NCBI GenBank assembly: GCA_022606135.1
Contig: JABYQN010000002.1
Span: forward strand, 3,100,001-3,164,000
Direction of reading: 5' to 3'
Length of the DNA stretch: 64,000 bases
Source: Fomes fomentarius
Lineage: Eukaryota > Basidiomycota > Agaricomycetes > Polyporales > Polyporaceae
In this document: positions 23,701 through 35,363 of the stretch, piece after piece
Layout: each line of letters opens with the position of its first letter
How positions within the stretch are numbered: position 1 is the stretch's first letter
Notes under the pieces: generated by a model
The model's input: the letters and a program-made list of their open reading frames with translations, nothing else
Database searches by the model: none
Told to the model about the DNA's origin: nothing
Translations under genes and position numbers: made by a program

Positions 23701-24560
23701 GAAGATCATCCTCTGGAAAGAATCGATTTGGTCTTGAAGAGCCATGAGGTCCGAGATGGTCTCGTAACTAAGCCAGGTATAAGACAAGTAGTCTGACACC
23801 AGGTCGACTACTCAGACAACTCACCCCTCATTCGGGTCATCGATTCCTTTGAGCGTGATGTACTCCTCGTACTCGAACAAGCCATTGAACTCGGGACGAA
23901 GTCTATGGAAGCGCAGCTTTGCCAAGAGAAATTGAACGTAAGTCCTGATGAGAGGCCCATATCCTGGGACAACCTTGAGGACTGGAGGGATACGGGAGAA
24001 TTGCGAAGTACGTACCTCGTGCCGTTTCGTGTCCGACAGTTCGCGCACATGTCTCCAGCCAACCCGTCTGGCCATGGGCCTCCTTGATTGTCTACGCGCT
24101 GCGCCGTTACTCCAGATCGGAGTAGGGGGAGTAGGTAGCCAGCACGTACCACTGGATGACCTTCTTGCAGCACTTTGTGGACAGTAATGAGGGCTTTGAA
24201 TGTCTGAACCTCATCGGAAAGAATGGGCTGAACTCGAAGACCAGTCCAGAACGAGATGGAGGAGTGGTAGTCCCAAGTATAGACGATACATTCTGATACG
24301 CTGAGGTGAGTTCGGGACGTATCATACAGACAGCATGCATACGCACTCCGGACATGTTTCTGTTTCGGCGCGGTCTCATCAGGATTAGTTGCCTTCTTGA
24401 TGTTCACGACCAGTTCCGCCTCCGCCTTGTCCTTGTCCACCGGACGTGTTGGATAATGGACTTCATCACCGTCGATATTGTAATCGCCTGGCCGTGTGCG
24501 TGACCTGTACATACAGATGAGGTGCAGCCGCGGCAATTTGTAAGCTGCTGGTACCAACAT
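20740..24560 (-). CDS. SLA2: Endocytic clathrin/actin adaptor Sla2 (ANTH - coiled coil - I/LWEQ)
   Basis: The N-terminal ANTH domain is plain: AELVVNIKKATNPDETAPKQ, then CIVYTWDYHSSISFWTG, then DEVQTFKALITVHKVLQEGH. The conserved helices RPEFNGLFEYEEYITLKGID and MALQDQIDSFQRMIFAHF follow. The middle is a Gln/Glu/Arg coiled coil (RREFEQRQAEQAERERLAQE; MQQQMMQYNNQAAQQVHDFE) continuing through KAKNLELADMIRERDRARFD. The C-terminal talin-type I/LWEQ actin-binding module includes LIQAATESQQEIVAQGRQGS and NRWTEGLISAARAVAFATNL, ending RLGAMRRAGYHTDETD. Family knowledge: Sla2/Hip1R links PI(4,5)P2 membrane and clathrin coats to F-actin during endocytosis. The start is uncertain: ATG 24560 has A at -3, while ATG 24512 lies nearer the conserved part. 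It faces SURF1 across 240 bp. Confidence 0.92.
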
Positions 24561-24800
24561 GTTAAGTCGTCAAGGGAGAGACTGGGAGAAAGTTAGGAGT
24601 GTATGGAAGGGAATAATGGGCTAGAGGTGTATTGGGCTCGCTGCGCACGTAGACGCTCTGGACAAGCGTCATCCAGTCCGCGCTTGCTCAGAAACTGCTC
24701 AGAATACGCTTAGATTTTGAATCAGAGCCAGTGTCGCTCAACTCGTACACCTTCCTTTATATCCTCCCGTCAACTTCGGACGCGTACTGGTGCTGTAACT
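24561..24800. promoter_or_regulatory. 240-bp divergent intergenic region (SLA2 / SURF1)
   Basis: This is the gap between two outward-facing start codons and presumably contains both promoters. No distinct element is recognised. Confidence 0.45.
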
Positions 24801-25831
24801 ATGATTGCTGGCTTTGCGAGGCTGCTGTCGCGGACAAGACTCTCCGTCCGTTCGGGACAACGGAACTTGTCCGCCCCCAAACGAATGCTTACAACCAAAG
24901 GCTCATCTTCTACCTACCGGGCAAAACGAGAGCCATGGATCACCCCTACGATGGTATTAGTCGGTCTCATTCCCATATTCACATTTGGTCTTGGGACATG
25001 GCAGGTTCAGAGGCTGAAGTGGAAGGTCGCACTCATCGACGACCTGGAGGAGAAACTTGAACGGGAACCAATGCCTTTGCCCCCACACGTGAAGTACGAA
25101 GCATACCAACATTCCACTAATCTCAGCTAACTGAACGTATGACAAAGCCTTGCAGCTATCCCTGACTTTGCCTTTCGAAAGGTGGCGTTGACAGGCCATT
25201 GGGACATTGCCCATCTAATGCTCCTGGGTCCTCGAGTCTGGGATGGCAATATTGGATACCACGTCGTCATACCGTTTGTCCGCTCAGACGGCTCTACGGT
25301 CCTTGTCGACCGCGGTTTCGTGGCGAAGGATCTCGCGCAGAGCGCAAGACAAATGTTGGCCGGTGAAACAGGCGAAGTACAAATCCTTGGTATGCTACGT
25401 ACCGCGCAAGTTCGCAATAAATTCACCCCCGACAATCATCCGGAGAAGGGCGAATGGTATTGGGCTGATGTGGAAGCCATGGCGGCCCATGCTGGTGGAG
25501 AGGAAGCTGGCTTGCAGCCCGTGTTTGTTGAGGAAATCTTCGGTGCGTAGTATAATAAGTAACTCTAGAGAGTTGTCTCACTCCCATTCAGAGAGCCATG
25601 CCGGAGAAGCTGCCTCACGCCTGACTAAGGGCATTCCCATAGGCAGGTCGCCTACTGTTGACGTGAGGAATTCGCATGTCTCATACATCGTGACCTGGTG
25701 AGGTGAATGTCATGCATCATATATGCATCTCCTGAAACTTTACTAGGTATTCACTATCCGCCTTCACCACCTTCATGTTCCTACGTTTGGTATTGAAACG
25801 ACGGCAGGCACTGGCACGGATACCTCGATAG
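24801..25831 (+). CDS. SHY1: Cytochrome c oxidase assembly protein SURF1/Shy1
   Basis: The ATG at 24801 gives an Arg/Ser-rich mitochondrial presequence (MIAGFARLLSRTRLSVRSGQ). The first transmembrane helix follows (TMVLVGLIPIFTFGLGTWQV) with the SURF1 signature GTWQVQRLKWK. The intermembrane-space domain includes RKVALTGHWDIAHLMLLGPR, GYHVVIPFVRSDGSTVLVDR and GEWYWADVEAM. After two more introns the second helix is YSLSAFTTFMFLRLVLKRR, and the stop is at 25829-25831. All junctions use GT..AG. Family knowledge: SURF1/Shy1 is an inner-membrane factor that helps haem a insertion and maturation of Cox1 in complex IV. Both helices and the conserved loops are present, so the gene looks intact. Confidence 0.92.
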
Positions 25832-27518
25832 AAACTATGTCTCGCGTGTATCGGCAGTTAAGTTCTTTATCTCACTACTCATCGAGCAGTGACGGCTTCT
25901 GCTGTCGTACTGCATCTTGCGCTTCGCCCTTATCGCGATAGACGGTGTAGGTTCTGCGTGCAACACCTTGACATATCTTGGATGGCGTAGTCAAGGTGAG
26001 TCGGACTGTTCCGTGCTTGTCGACCCTCGCCCTACAGATATCTACCTATTGTTGCACTGCTACACGAGCGAAGCGTCACTGTGACAACTTGTCAAAGCTC
26101 GGTACGACCAGTGATTACTGCGGTGTCTATCCACCGAGCGGACTCCGACCGCGCCCCGACTCTGGCTATGTTGGGTGCTGTACGAGGGGCAGTTAGGATA
26201 ATGAACGCTCTTGCTCTGAGGACCTCGCTCATTCACTGACATTGACCCCTTCGTATCATCGGGGTGTTCCATCCTCATCGCAATTAGGGCCCTGATCGTT
26301 GCTCTTCGTTCCCCGCCCTATTCCTCGTTGTACTCGCGACCGGTCTACATTGAGGACATGCGTGGATACTTCAGTAATACGAATGGTGTGTGACGCGTCC
26401 TCTATGATCTTCTGCAGCCACGCTCAAGGGTATACTAGCGGCAGTCAGTGCAGACGATGGAGCTCGGGGAGTCAAGCAACGACAGTGCGCTTGGGAGATG
26501 TTCAAGCCTGTGTCCGGCTGGATTACCCATGGACGAAGCCTGAATTCTGCTGTGGAATTTCCTAGTTGCCAACCGGAGTCCGCTGCATCGTTTCATTGTG
26601 AGTTGAATTAGTATCAATCCTAGAAATGCGCCTTATGTTGAATAGCGGTAGTCCCGCGTTCAGCCATGGAGGGCGGCCGTCAATTGTCGCCTGAATTCTC
26701 GATGTCCTGGTCCTTAGCCAGAACAAGGGGAGCACGTTCCTCCCGCTCACCCTCCTCAGTTATGCAGCAACACCTCTTTCGAAATACCATACGCCGCCCA
26801 CACTTTTCGACATCTTGCGGTGACGGTAGTGTTGACATCATGGAGAAAAGAGACCGGGGCAAACGATTGGCTCCACTCCCCCGCTTCGATCCTTACAGAC
26901 GCATGAGGGCGGTATCCACATCATCTGTTGTCGAGAACGAGAAGGATATGGGATGCGAATGGACCTCTGCATTGGGTCCGATGAAGCGAAGGAGGCATAA
27001 CTCGGAGTGTGCCCGTCGTGGGTCTTTCCCGGTCCTCCAATGTAATGGAGTGGGCGTCTGATGCGTCCCATCACAACTTTAAATTACTACACACCAACGG
27101 CGTGTTTGAGGACGTTGCTATGTTAAATACTTCATGTAACAACTAGCCATGTCCTTGTCCATGTCCAGGGTTCGTCCAGACGCGAGCCTCCTGTGTTTGG
27201 CAAGCGTTTCCTCATTTTTTGTGAAAGAAAAGGCCGCGGCGTGGCTACTAGTCACCTAATCAACGCATTTTCTTCCGTAGATAGACTTTTCTACCCTTTT
27301 CTTTCATTGAACCATGTGTTGTCACCACTGACGCTTTTTCTGTCGTTTTTCTTCGAGGAAAATGTGCACTTGCCCGCCTGTGGTTTATAATTACCAATTC
27401 GGTTTGCTTGTGCTACGAGGCGCTCGACACGGTACTTGTGATTCTTGCCGAAGCGCAGACTGCTACTTTCCCTAACCACGTCCAACTACCGACTCTCAAC
27501 GGGCTCGACAGACACTCA
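25832..27518. other. 1.7-kb gap without a supportable gene
   Basis: Several short frames exist, the longest at 26666-27061 on the plus strand (131 codons), but none shows a domain or joins to neighbours through plausible splice sites. The last 250 bp are T/C-rich and probably form the promoter of the gene at 27519. I see no repeat or RNA gene. Confidence 0.4.
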
Positions 27519-30500
27519 ATGGCGGAGGCTGGGCCCTCATCCTCGAGTACTCGGCCCGCGTCTCCTACTGCGGTAGCCTCCTCCCATTCTCCTCACCGTC
27601 CAGGACGTATCCATTTCCCGGTCGACTACGGCACCTCGCAAGCTATCGACAATGGCGCGCATGGTACCATTCAATCCTTGGGCCTGGGTGTTCCTCCATT
27701 GCTACGGAAGTCTGGCAATCAAGGTGCTTCGCTAGTGTTCCAACAGGATGACAAGAGACGGCGGGTCAAGTCTGTCGACGCCTCCAATGGGTCTGAGCAG
27801 TCGCGTCCAAGACATAGTCATGCGCATTCCTCTTCCAGGAGAACGATGAGCTTTAGTAGGAATGGAGAGCAGAGAGAGTTGCTGTCACAGACTGTGTCAT
27901 ACGGGCTACTCGAACCCTTTTCGGACGAATATGACCTATGTGAGTACTCTGTTCTCATATATCCTTGTTACATCGCTCATGCATGAACAGCACGGGAAGG
28001 CATGTTTATATCTTTTTGATATACGGATGACGTGTAACAGCATCCACAGATCCTGGCATACTAGAAGATGTCCAGCGTGCTCTCAGGGCGAAAGCCCGCC
28101 GTGAGGCCCGTCTCAGGACACAGTCAAGTCCCCTCCGCTCTGAGTCCCATCCTTCATCAGATATCTCCTTGTCCTCTGCGGGATCTTCTCCTGGCGGGCC
28201 CACCCCTATGCCGCAATTTCCTCGCCAGCCTCGCGTCTCTGGCGACTCTCAGATAGACTTTAGCCCTTCCGTAGGCATTGCTCCTGTTCACCCAGTCCCA
28301 TCGTCTTCCGACGATGGTGTGACGCTAGATTGGGGTTCATCACTCACAGAAGATGGACGAGATCGCCGCTGGTCCTTGTCAAGAGGGAAGCGAAGGTCCA
28401 AAGACTATACATCGTCTTCGTTGAACAGGGCTACGATTGAGAGGCAGGATACCTTATATCAGAGTGAGCGTTCATTACGATTCATGGTGTTCAATAGTCT
28501 GACGTCGTGTGTCCGATAGACAAACTCAAGGAGATACGGAGCAGAGCGACACCACTGACCCAGCGCAAAGTCAACATGATTACCGAACAGCTGGAAAAGA
28601 AGTACGCACTGTTGTCCCTTGTTGCCGATACGCCTGGTGCAAATTTGCTGGATATTACCCACTGGTATCGCCGTCAACCTGCCGAACTACGCTCCGCTCT
28701 AGATGACGCAGAACCATCCACTTGGATGAAGCATCTCTGGGACAAACCACAGCATAGGGCACCTCTAGCAGGTAACTCCACCTGGAGTCCTACTGCATTG
28801 GTGATGTTGGAATACGTCAAGGCCCACTCTGGACTGCATGTCATGGACACCATACCGGAAAATGAAGCGGTACTTCCAGTTTCCCCTAATGCTACATCAT
28901 TCTCCGATGCCCGGTCTCCGTCTACCAGTTCCTATGGTTGGAATACCCCTCGTCACTCAATAGAGGCAGCAATATCGCGCAAGAGATCCTCGAACGATGT
29001 GGAGCTCTCCTTTGAGCCGCTGGTGGAGTCGGGACGAGATTCTGCTGGTCCTGACTCAAGACGGAGTAGCGACAACTACAAGAAATGGAAGTCCGGCGTT
29101 GATTCGGCTCAAAGCTCCTTGTACAGTGTCATCTCGAAGGGCGCATCACCCAACAGCAGTCGCAAGCGTTTACGAGATATCGGAAGGCGACTTGCAGCTC
29201 GGCATAGTGACGAGGTCTTGTCTTCTGCCCGCAACTCGATCTCGGAGAACAGTGGCCATAGTGCATCTGAAGATGGTGGACATATTGGGCACCAGAAGAT
29301 GGCTACGGTGCGACCCCGGAGTCGACCAGACAGCCTTCAACTTCAGGACTCTCCTTCCCCGAACGAGGGACACGATGCTAGTCCTTCCGCGAAGGAAGGT
29401 ATACCCCAATCCCAGGAAGCTCTGACCGCCACGCAGAGTTGCACTGCCTTCCCGAGTGCAGCTGAGCCTACTCCTCGTGCTGAACTCGTTCCTGACGGTG
29501 TGCCATCCCGGACTACGCTGCCACGGCGAAGGTTCCGAAGGTCGCTTCCATCCTCGACCGATATGTTCACGCGCGAACGGGAAAAGCATAGGCATTCTGC
29601 GGACGAACAGAAGGAGCGTGAAGAGTACGAGATTAAGGCACAGTGAGTATCACCTATTCTTATACGTCGCCCGTGCTCATCTCGCTGTAGGGTTTTGGAA
29701 GACACCCTTTCCCAGAACTACCGCGTTCGTCATCTCTTGCAGCGTATTTGTATGAGTCTCCGAGAACACGACTCTGTACAGTCTGGACTGTCTGGTCTAC
29801 TCGGCATATCATATACGAAGTTGCCACCGGAGGTCCTGGACGCGTTCATACACGATCCATCCGCAATCACTGGAGCGACGCGCCGGGCCAAGAGTTGGAG
29901 AGCGGTGGAGGATATCCATACCCGGATAGAGCGCCAGCGCGAGACGTTGCGCTCTTTCATTAACTCTCAGCTGCTCGACTCGGAGTCCATGACTCTTCAC
30001 CACAAAGTCTTCGATGATCCCATTGCGCAACTCATGAGCGCCCTAGATCAGCTAGCCATCCAGCGGAATGAACTAGTTCAGAAGGCTGAGGAAGTTGGGA
30101 CGGTTCTCAAGCGAACCAAAGCGGTCCAAGCTGGCGTGAAGAAGGAGTACAATGACACCCTTGCCTATACGTCACTCGTGTATCCTGAGGTACGTCGTTC
30201 GCATGCGTCGGCAGCGCACTCGCCGCTGAATTTGTTTCCATAGCTGTCCCAAATTGCCGCACTGGAGGAGAATTACCGCAATCAGTTCCAGCAATTCTGG
30301 GACATTGGATTGGACGCGCTGACGCTTCTCTTGGACACTGTGACGCCGTTCTGGCGAAACTATGGCAAGGTGATCGGTGAAGATGTGCAGGACTTCCTCA
30401 TCATTCCCTGGTATCGGAACGAGTTCACTGGCGAACCCAAACGATATCTTATTGAGCGATGCCCCCGACGCTCATTCCGTCACTGGGTCGGCCTGCTGTT

Positions 30501-30738
30501 CCTGTCCTTCTGCAGCGTCTCGGTAACCGTCCTGCAAATTCGTGCCGCCATATCTCTCACATATCATCTCCATATGCCCTGGATCAAGCATCAGGGCCTG
30601 TGGTGGACATTTATACCCATCTATATCATTCTCCTCATAATCCAATGGTGCGCGGTCTTGATTGAGCTTTCTATCCTCGTTGCGCAATCGGGCATCGTGG
30701 TATGGTGGTTGGGCTGGTCTGTTAATCTGTTTACATAA
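27519..30738 (+). CDS. Ser-rich coiled-coil protein with C-terminal membrane helices, unknown function
   Basis: Start at 27519 (MAEAGPSSSSTRPASPTAVA). Five exons join through GT..AG introns. Residues ~1-500 are Ser/Arg-rich and probably disordered, apart from a short helical patch (LTQRKVNMITEQLEKKYALL, then LLDITHWYRRQPAELRSAL). A second structured part starts with KHRHSADEQKEREEYEIKAQ and continues as a long helix (QLMSALDQLAIQRNELVQKA; AALEENYRNQFQQFWDIGLD). Near the end, RHWVGLLFLSFCSVSVTVLQ and WWTFIPIYIILLIIQWCAVL are hydrophobic and look like two or three membrane spans, with the stop at 30736-30738. I do not recognise the family. The arrangement suggests a membrane-anchored protein with a large cytosolic disordered arm. 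It ends 76 bp from the convergent next gene. Confidence 0.75.
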
Positions 30739-30814
30739 TACTGTCGATCATGCTTTACTTGTATCATTATAGCACACATACAACGGCTACTGTACAACGT
30801 TTGGGCGCTCCAAG

Positions 30815-32684
30815 TTATGAAACGAGAGTTACAGGAGTTGGTGGAGGTAGCGGTGACGGGGCAGATGATGCGTCGGGGACAGCCATTTGCAGACTAGCAG
30901 ATGTCTGTGGAGACTGTGATGCAGTCGGCTCAACCCGCGAAGGTATCTCTGTGTTCTGGGACCCAATTGTACCAGACAGGGCTGGTGCTGGTGTGACATT
31001 AGATGCCCAGCTAGAATGAAGCTGAGGAACATCAGCGATCGCCTTTCCTGCGTCTATACAAGTACGACAGTATCCTGCGTGAATTGGTGAGTGGATGAAC
31101 ACCGGACTGTCTAGAGCCGCGCTTACTCCCGCCCATCATCAACGGTACGTCTTTCTGTCCACAGGAGTAACAGGCAATTGGGAGAGGGGCTGTGGTCTTC
31201 GCCTTCAGCGACTGTCGCCGTTTGGCAGGCGCGGGCTTCTCGCCCGGAGGCAGCGGGGTATTGGATACCAGTGTCGCTTTGCGGGAAACCGACTTGCGTT
31301 TAGCCCGGTTGCTATCAGCTCCTGCGGGCTTGATCGATTTCATTGTGTAAGGAGGCGCGACTGCCTGAGTGAAGATCTCAGCACAAGCGAAGATGATATG
31401 ACCCCCGTCAACTTACAGTCCGAACATCAGCCAACAACTCGCCTTCTGGAAGGCGATGAGCTAGATATGATCGTGGTGCTGCATGGTTCACCTGCACAGC
31501 GTCGGATACTCAGTTGTATGATTCGTATAGCAGTGGGAGACCTACGAGATCTGTCAACTTCTTTCGACTTTCCTCCATCTTTTCTGGCCCACCAGCCCAA
31601 ATCAATATCATGTCCCATAGCTGGTGCGGTACTCTCAAGAGACGAAGGCACACAACCTCTGGATCTCTAGTATCAGGCAGTGAGTCAGTGTTGGATGTGG
31701 ATGTCTCGGAGCTCGGGAGTGCAGGAGGAGTTAGTAGAATGGTCAAAATCACATCTGCAGATCTATAGAAACCCCCCTCGGCGACACCGACTCGTTCACA
31801 CACTACGTCTCCTCTTGGCAAAATGAATCTGTCTGACGGCCGCTCGTGAAACTCTAAGACGATGTCGAAGGGTTTTGGCGAAGCAGCTCTGAGTGGTGAG
31901 GTTGAGGAAGCATGGTATGGAGGAAGTGGGTCAGGAGATTCCAATTGCTGTACGCCTTCGAGCGATTTGATCAGTAGGCCCAATGTCTTCACCTGGTCGT
32001 CTGTTGCGGTACGGTTGATTACCGCATTCAGCAGATTGGCGAGTATTGGGTTAGACTGTGAGGCAATAGCGACTTGAGAAGAGAGGGCAGGGGTAACATA
32101 GGTGGAGGCGAAGCTGTTCTGGCGAGGCGTCGTACTTTGCTGTTGCCCAGATGGCGCGGGAGGAACAGCTAAGATTCCGTGTGTGCCTGTATCAATCATC
32201 GTTAGTGGATCCCCTCATTGAGTGAACTGACGACATACTGGACGTTCCGGGGTTACCATCTTCTTTTGGGAGGTAGTGGACTTCATATATAGCCGTGCTG
32301 GGGAATACGTGGGGTCCGATATGCAAGTCGTACTTTCCGTGGGCCTTGATCGTGTGAGGAGGTGGTACGACATCGTTTGCTCTACTTCCACGACCCGCCT
32401 TGGTAGAGAACTTGGGAATCATTGACGTGACCCATTTGTTCCGTGCTACATAGAGCTCGCATGATGGACATGTTTCGCGGCGATATGCAACTCACATTGC
32501 TTCAGGGACTGTAGAATGACGAGGCTAGGATTTGCCATGCATATGAGGATATAGATCTATTGCCGACGACTATCTCAAATACGCACCTCTCGGGTACAGT
32601 TCTAAGTTCTTCACCGTCCAATCGAGGTTCTCCAAGCTCCCATCCAGGATCTGTGCCAGTAGGTAGGTCTACTGCTCGCTGCAT
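30815..32684 (-). CDS. Nuclear-type protein with C-terminal CxxC...CxxC zinc motif, unknown function
   Basis: Start at 32684 (MQRAVDLPTGTDPGWELGEP). Exons join to LVILQSLKQSRNKWVTSMIP, KFSTKAG and GKYDLHIGPHVFPSTAIYEV. A central helical block follows (NPILANLLNAVINRTATDDQ, VKTLGLLIKSL), then a folded region (FDIVLEFHERPSDRFILPRG; LRVPHQLWDMILIWAGGPEK) and APRSYLAHRLPEGELLADVR. Near the C-terminus a Lys/Arg-rich stretch (NRAKRKSVSRKATL; PAKRRQSLKAKTTAP) resembles nuclear localisation signals. It precedes CYSCGQKDVPLMMGGRYCRT, which with the following residues gives two CxxC pairs 14 residues apart, a likely C4 zinc site. I do not recognise the gene. A role in chromatin or transcription is inference from the basic tail and zinc motif. 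The promoter is shared with BDP1. Confidence 0.7.
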
Positions 32685-32923
32685 GACACTAACGATAGTG
32701 GTCGTCCAAGCGTAAATTCATCCAGTGGCACGCTGGACAGGATGCTCCCAGGCTGAGGTCTGAATCCGCGTCTAACGGTTACCGTTCCGACATGGGCGCT
32801 TTACGACACAGCTAACTTTGCCTGCTCTTGTCTCGCCGTCGTGTTTAGAAACACGCTCTCGTTCAAATTCATACAAACCCCGACTATCGTAAAGCTTTGG
32901 ACAACACTGTAAGGGAGGGCGAG
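32685..32923. promoter_or_regulatory. 239-bp bidirectional promoter (C4-zinc protein / BDP1)
   Basis: This short gap lies between two outward-facing start codons. The promoter role follows from layout; no element was identified. Confidence 0.5.
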
Positions 32924-35030
32924 ATGTCACAACGCGTCCGTGAGTGTCCATTCCTCTCATAATACGTCTGGAGGTTGAACGTTGGGCACAGAGAAAGGTA
33001 GCACGGTCTTCAAACCTGTCGCACGGCCGCGCGCGCGTACAGGAACAGAGTCTCGTCAACCCTCAGCCTTTCCCGAGTCCTCACCATCGGTTGCTGGTCC
33101 GAGTCGTGTGCAAGATGGGTCCAGAGCTACGTCCGTAATGCCTCCACCGTCTTCTGTCCCCAGCAGGTTCAACGCAGATTCGAGCTCTGTTCACTCTACA
33201 TCGGACGTAGGACCTGAGGCGGTTCACTCATCCGGGCAACCGTCTGCGCATCCCTCACAGCCCTCTTCAAGTGACGTTTCGTATGTTCCTACTGTCCGTC
33301 CTAGTCACCCTCGGATGCCCCCTATGATAGGTGCCTCCCAACAAACCTCCCACGCGGCCCCAGTCACCCCACAAACAGTCGGTGTGTCCCATCGCAGCGC
33401 ACCTATAGCTACTGCAGGTCCACCTCCCGCACACGCTGCTCCCAGCCTTGCACCTGCAGATGCCAATGTATTCAGCGGTTATCACGGGCTCCCCGCTCAT
33501 ATGTCCGGAATCAATAGTCCCTTCCCCAATATCCCTTTTCCCATAGACCCTTCTCAGATAGACCCTCAACTCATGGGCCATTCCGCGTCGTTCGGGTTGC
33601 CGCCACTTGGACACTCAGGTATCCCTGTAGAACAGTCCTTCATGGATCATCGGTCTATGTCAGCTGTGGACGACAGTTTTGCAAAACCTTCGCGACCTCG
33701 TCGCTCCTCCCGCAAACGATCGAATCCCAACGCCGGCACTGCGGGGCGAGACAAAGAGGATGATACACACAGTGAGCGATACAGTTAGCCGTCTCGTTTA
33801 CTCATCTTGACATGCATGATTCATAGATCATCCCGAGGCCATGTCCGCTTCGGGAAGGAAAAGACGCTCCAAAAAGACGACTGATGAAAACGCACCGGGG
33901 TCTACGACGAAAAGGAAGACATCAGACTCTCGTCGTGGTCGTACTCGAGCGCCCTCTCCTCCACCATACGATCCTGACGGGGACCCTGGGGAAGAGCTCG
34001 ACCCCACTGTTGTCACTATGGCTACTCTTTGCGACGACACGGGCAGAGGGCGTGTCAGCACTAGAGCAGCCCAGGTCGTTTCCAATCACGCAGCCTGGAG
34101 GGCGGCCAATCGGGAGAAACGGGCGCGAATGAAGGCTATCATAGAGGCGAAGAAGTACGGAAGAAACCTTGAGGAAGAGGATGAAGCAGCCGGTCAGACC
34201 GCGAATGCGACCGAGCAAGTAGAACAGTTCACCTCCGCGGACGCTGCGACGGCTGCTCCAAACGCTTCAAATCTTGATGACGATACTGCAGACAAGCCAG
34301 CCGACGATTTTGACTACACAGAGAACCTGGCCGTCAGCCGTTACAACGTGCAGGTTCGCATCGGGGCGAACGGAGAGATCATCCTGGATGAAGATTCTCT
34401 TTTCGTGAATCGTGATGAGGAACATCGCACAGAAGACTACACTCATGTTGAGGAGTCGGACTTCACGAAGTTCGTGAATTCCGCGACCTATAGCAAGAAG
34501 GTCCGAGGGTCACGATGGAGTTCGGAGGAGACAGAACTGTTTTACGACGTCAGTCCCACTCATCGTTCCTCACCGTGTTTACTCACGGATCATGGGAGCA
34601 GGCCTTGTCACAGTTTGGGGAGAACTACGAACTCATCTCGTACGTGCTCCCTGGCCGAGATCGTAAAGCATGCAAGAACAAGTTCAAGACAGAGGACAAG
34701 AAGAATCCTGCACGAATAACATATTGTTTGAACAATCGCAAACCATATGGTATATTAGTTCCTCTATTGTCATGACGACAACCTTAATCGTTGGATCATG
34801 CAGATATTGCCACGCTGTCTCGCATGACCGGCAAGGATTTTTCAGGGCCTCCGCCCGAAATACGAGCCCCTACGCCCATTCGCCCTGCTGAACAACAACC
34901 CGCTCCGGAGGAAGAGACACCCGCACACAAGTCCAAAACAAAGCGAAAGAAAAGCAGGACTCCAAGCGCGCGCGATGCAGACGTCGAGATCATCGGGAGT
35001 ATCGACTCCATGGACAAGGAAGACAGCTGA
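32924..35030 (+). CDS. BDP1: TFIIIB subunit B'' (Bdp1), SANT-domain protein
   Basis: The start MSQRV at 32924 joins through a 51-nt intron to QKGSTVFKPVARPRARTG, a typical Bdp1 opening. A Ser/Pro-rich linker and a basic region follow (SASGRKRRSKKTTDENAPGS). The conserved core begins NVQVRIGANGEIILDEDSLF and leads to the SANT domain: GSRWSSEETELFYDALSQFG, then ENYELISYVLPGRDRKACKN. Downstream are RMTGKDFSGPPPEIRAP and a Lys-rich tail, with the stop at 35028-35030. Family knowledge: Bdp1, with TBP and Brf1, forms TFIIIB and recruits RNA polymerase III to tRNA, 5S and U6 genes. The long linker around the SANT core is the usual variable part. DMC1 follows in tandem 333 bp downstream. Confidence 0.88.
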
Positions 35031-35363
35031 TGCGACTCCTTTGATCCACTGTGTAGGTTACAGGAACCAGCAGAATTATCAAGCTATATGCATCGCCTAT
35101 ATTAGTGTGGCACTCAGGGTCCACTTACTATCCATTGACTGTCTCACGATTGAATGATGTGGCCGCGCAACCTGGTCGTACTACTAGTAGTCGGTGGAGT
35201 GGGTGAAGCCAGGCAGTGTCATGGTCTGGAATCGAGCTAGTTCAATTCCTGACCCGGGTATGTAGCCTTCAGTGGTGTCACGATCACGTGTTAACTATCA
35301 CGCATATCCGACTTGGGTGTAGCCTGGCAAGCCCTCTCTCCCCCACCATCCTCATCGTCCGCT
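35031..35363. promoter_or_regulatory. Intergenic region upstream of DMC1
   Basis: This 333-bp stretch between the BDP1 stop and the DMC1 start should contain the BDP1 3' UTR and the meiotic gene's promoter. No specific meiotic element was recognised with confidence. Confidence 0.4.
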
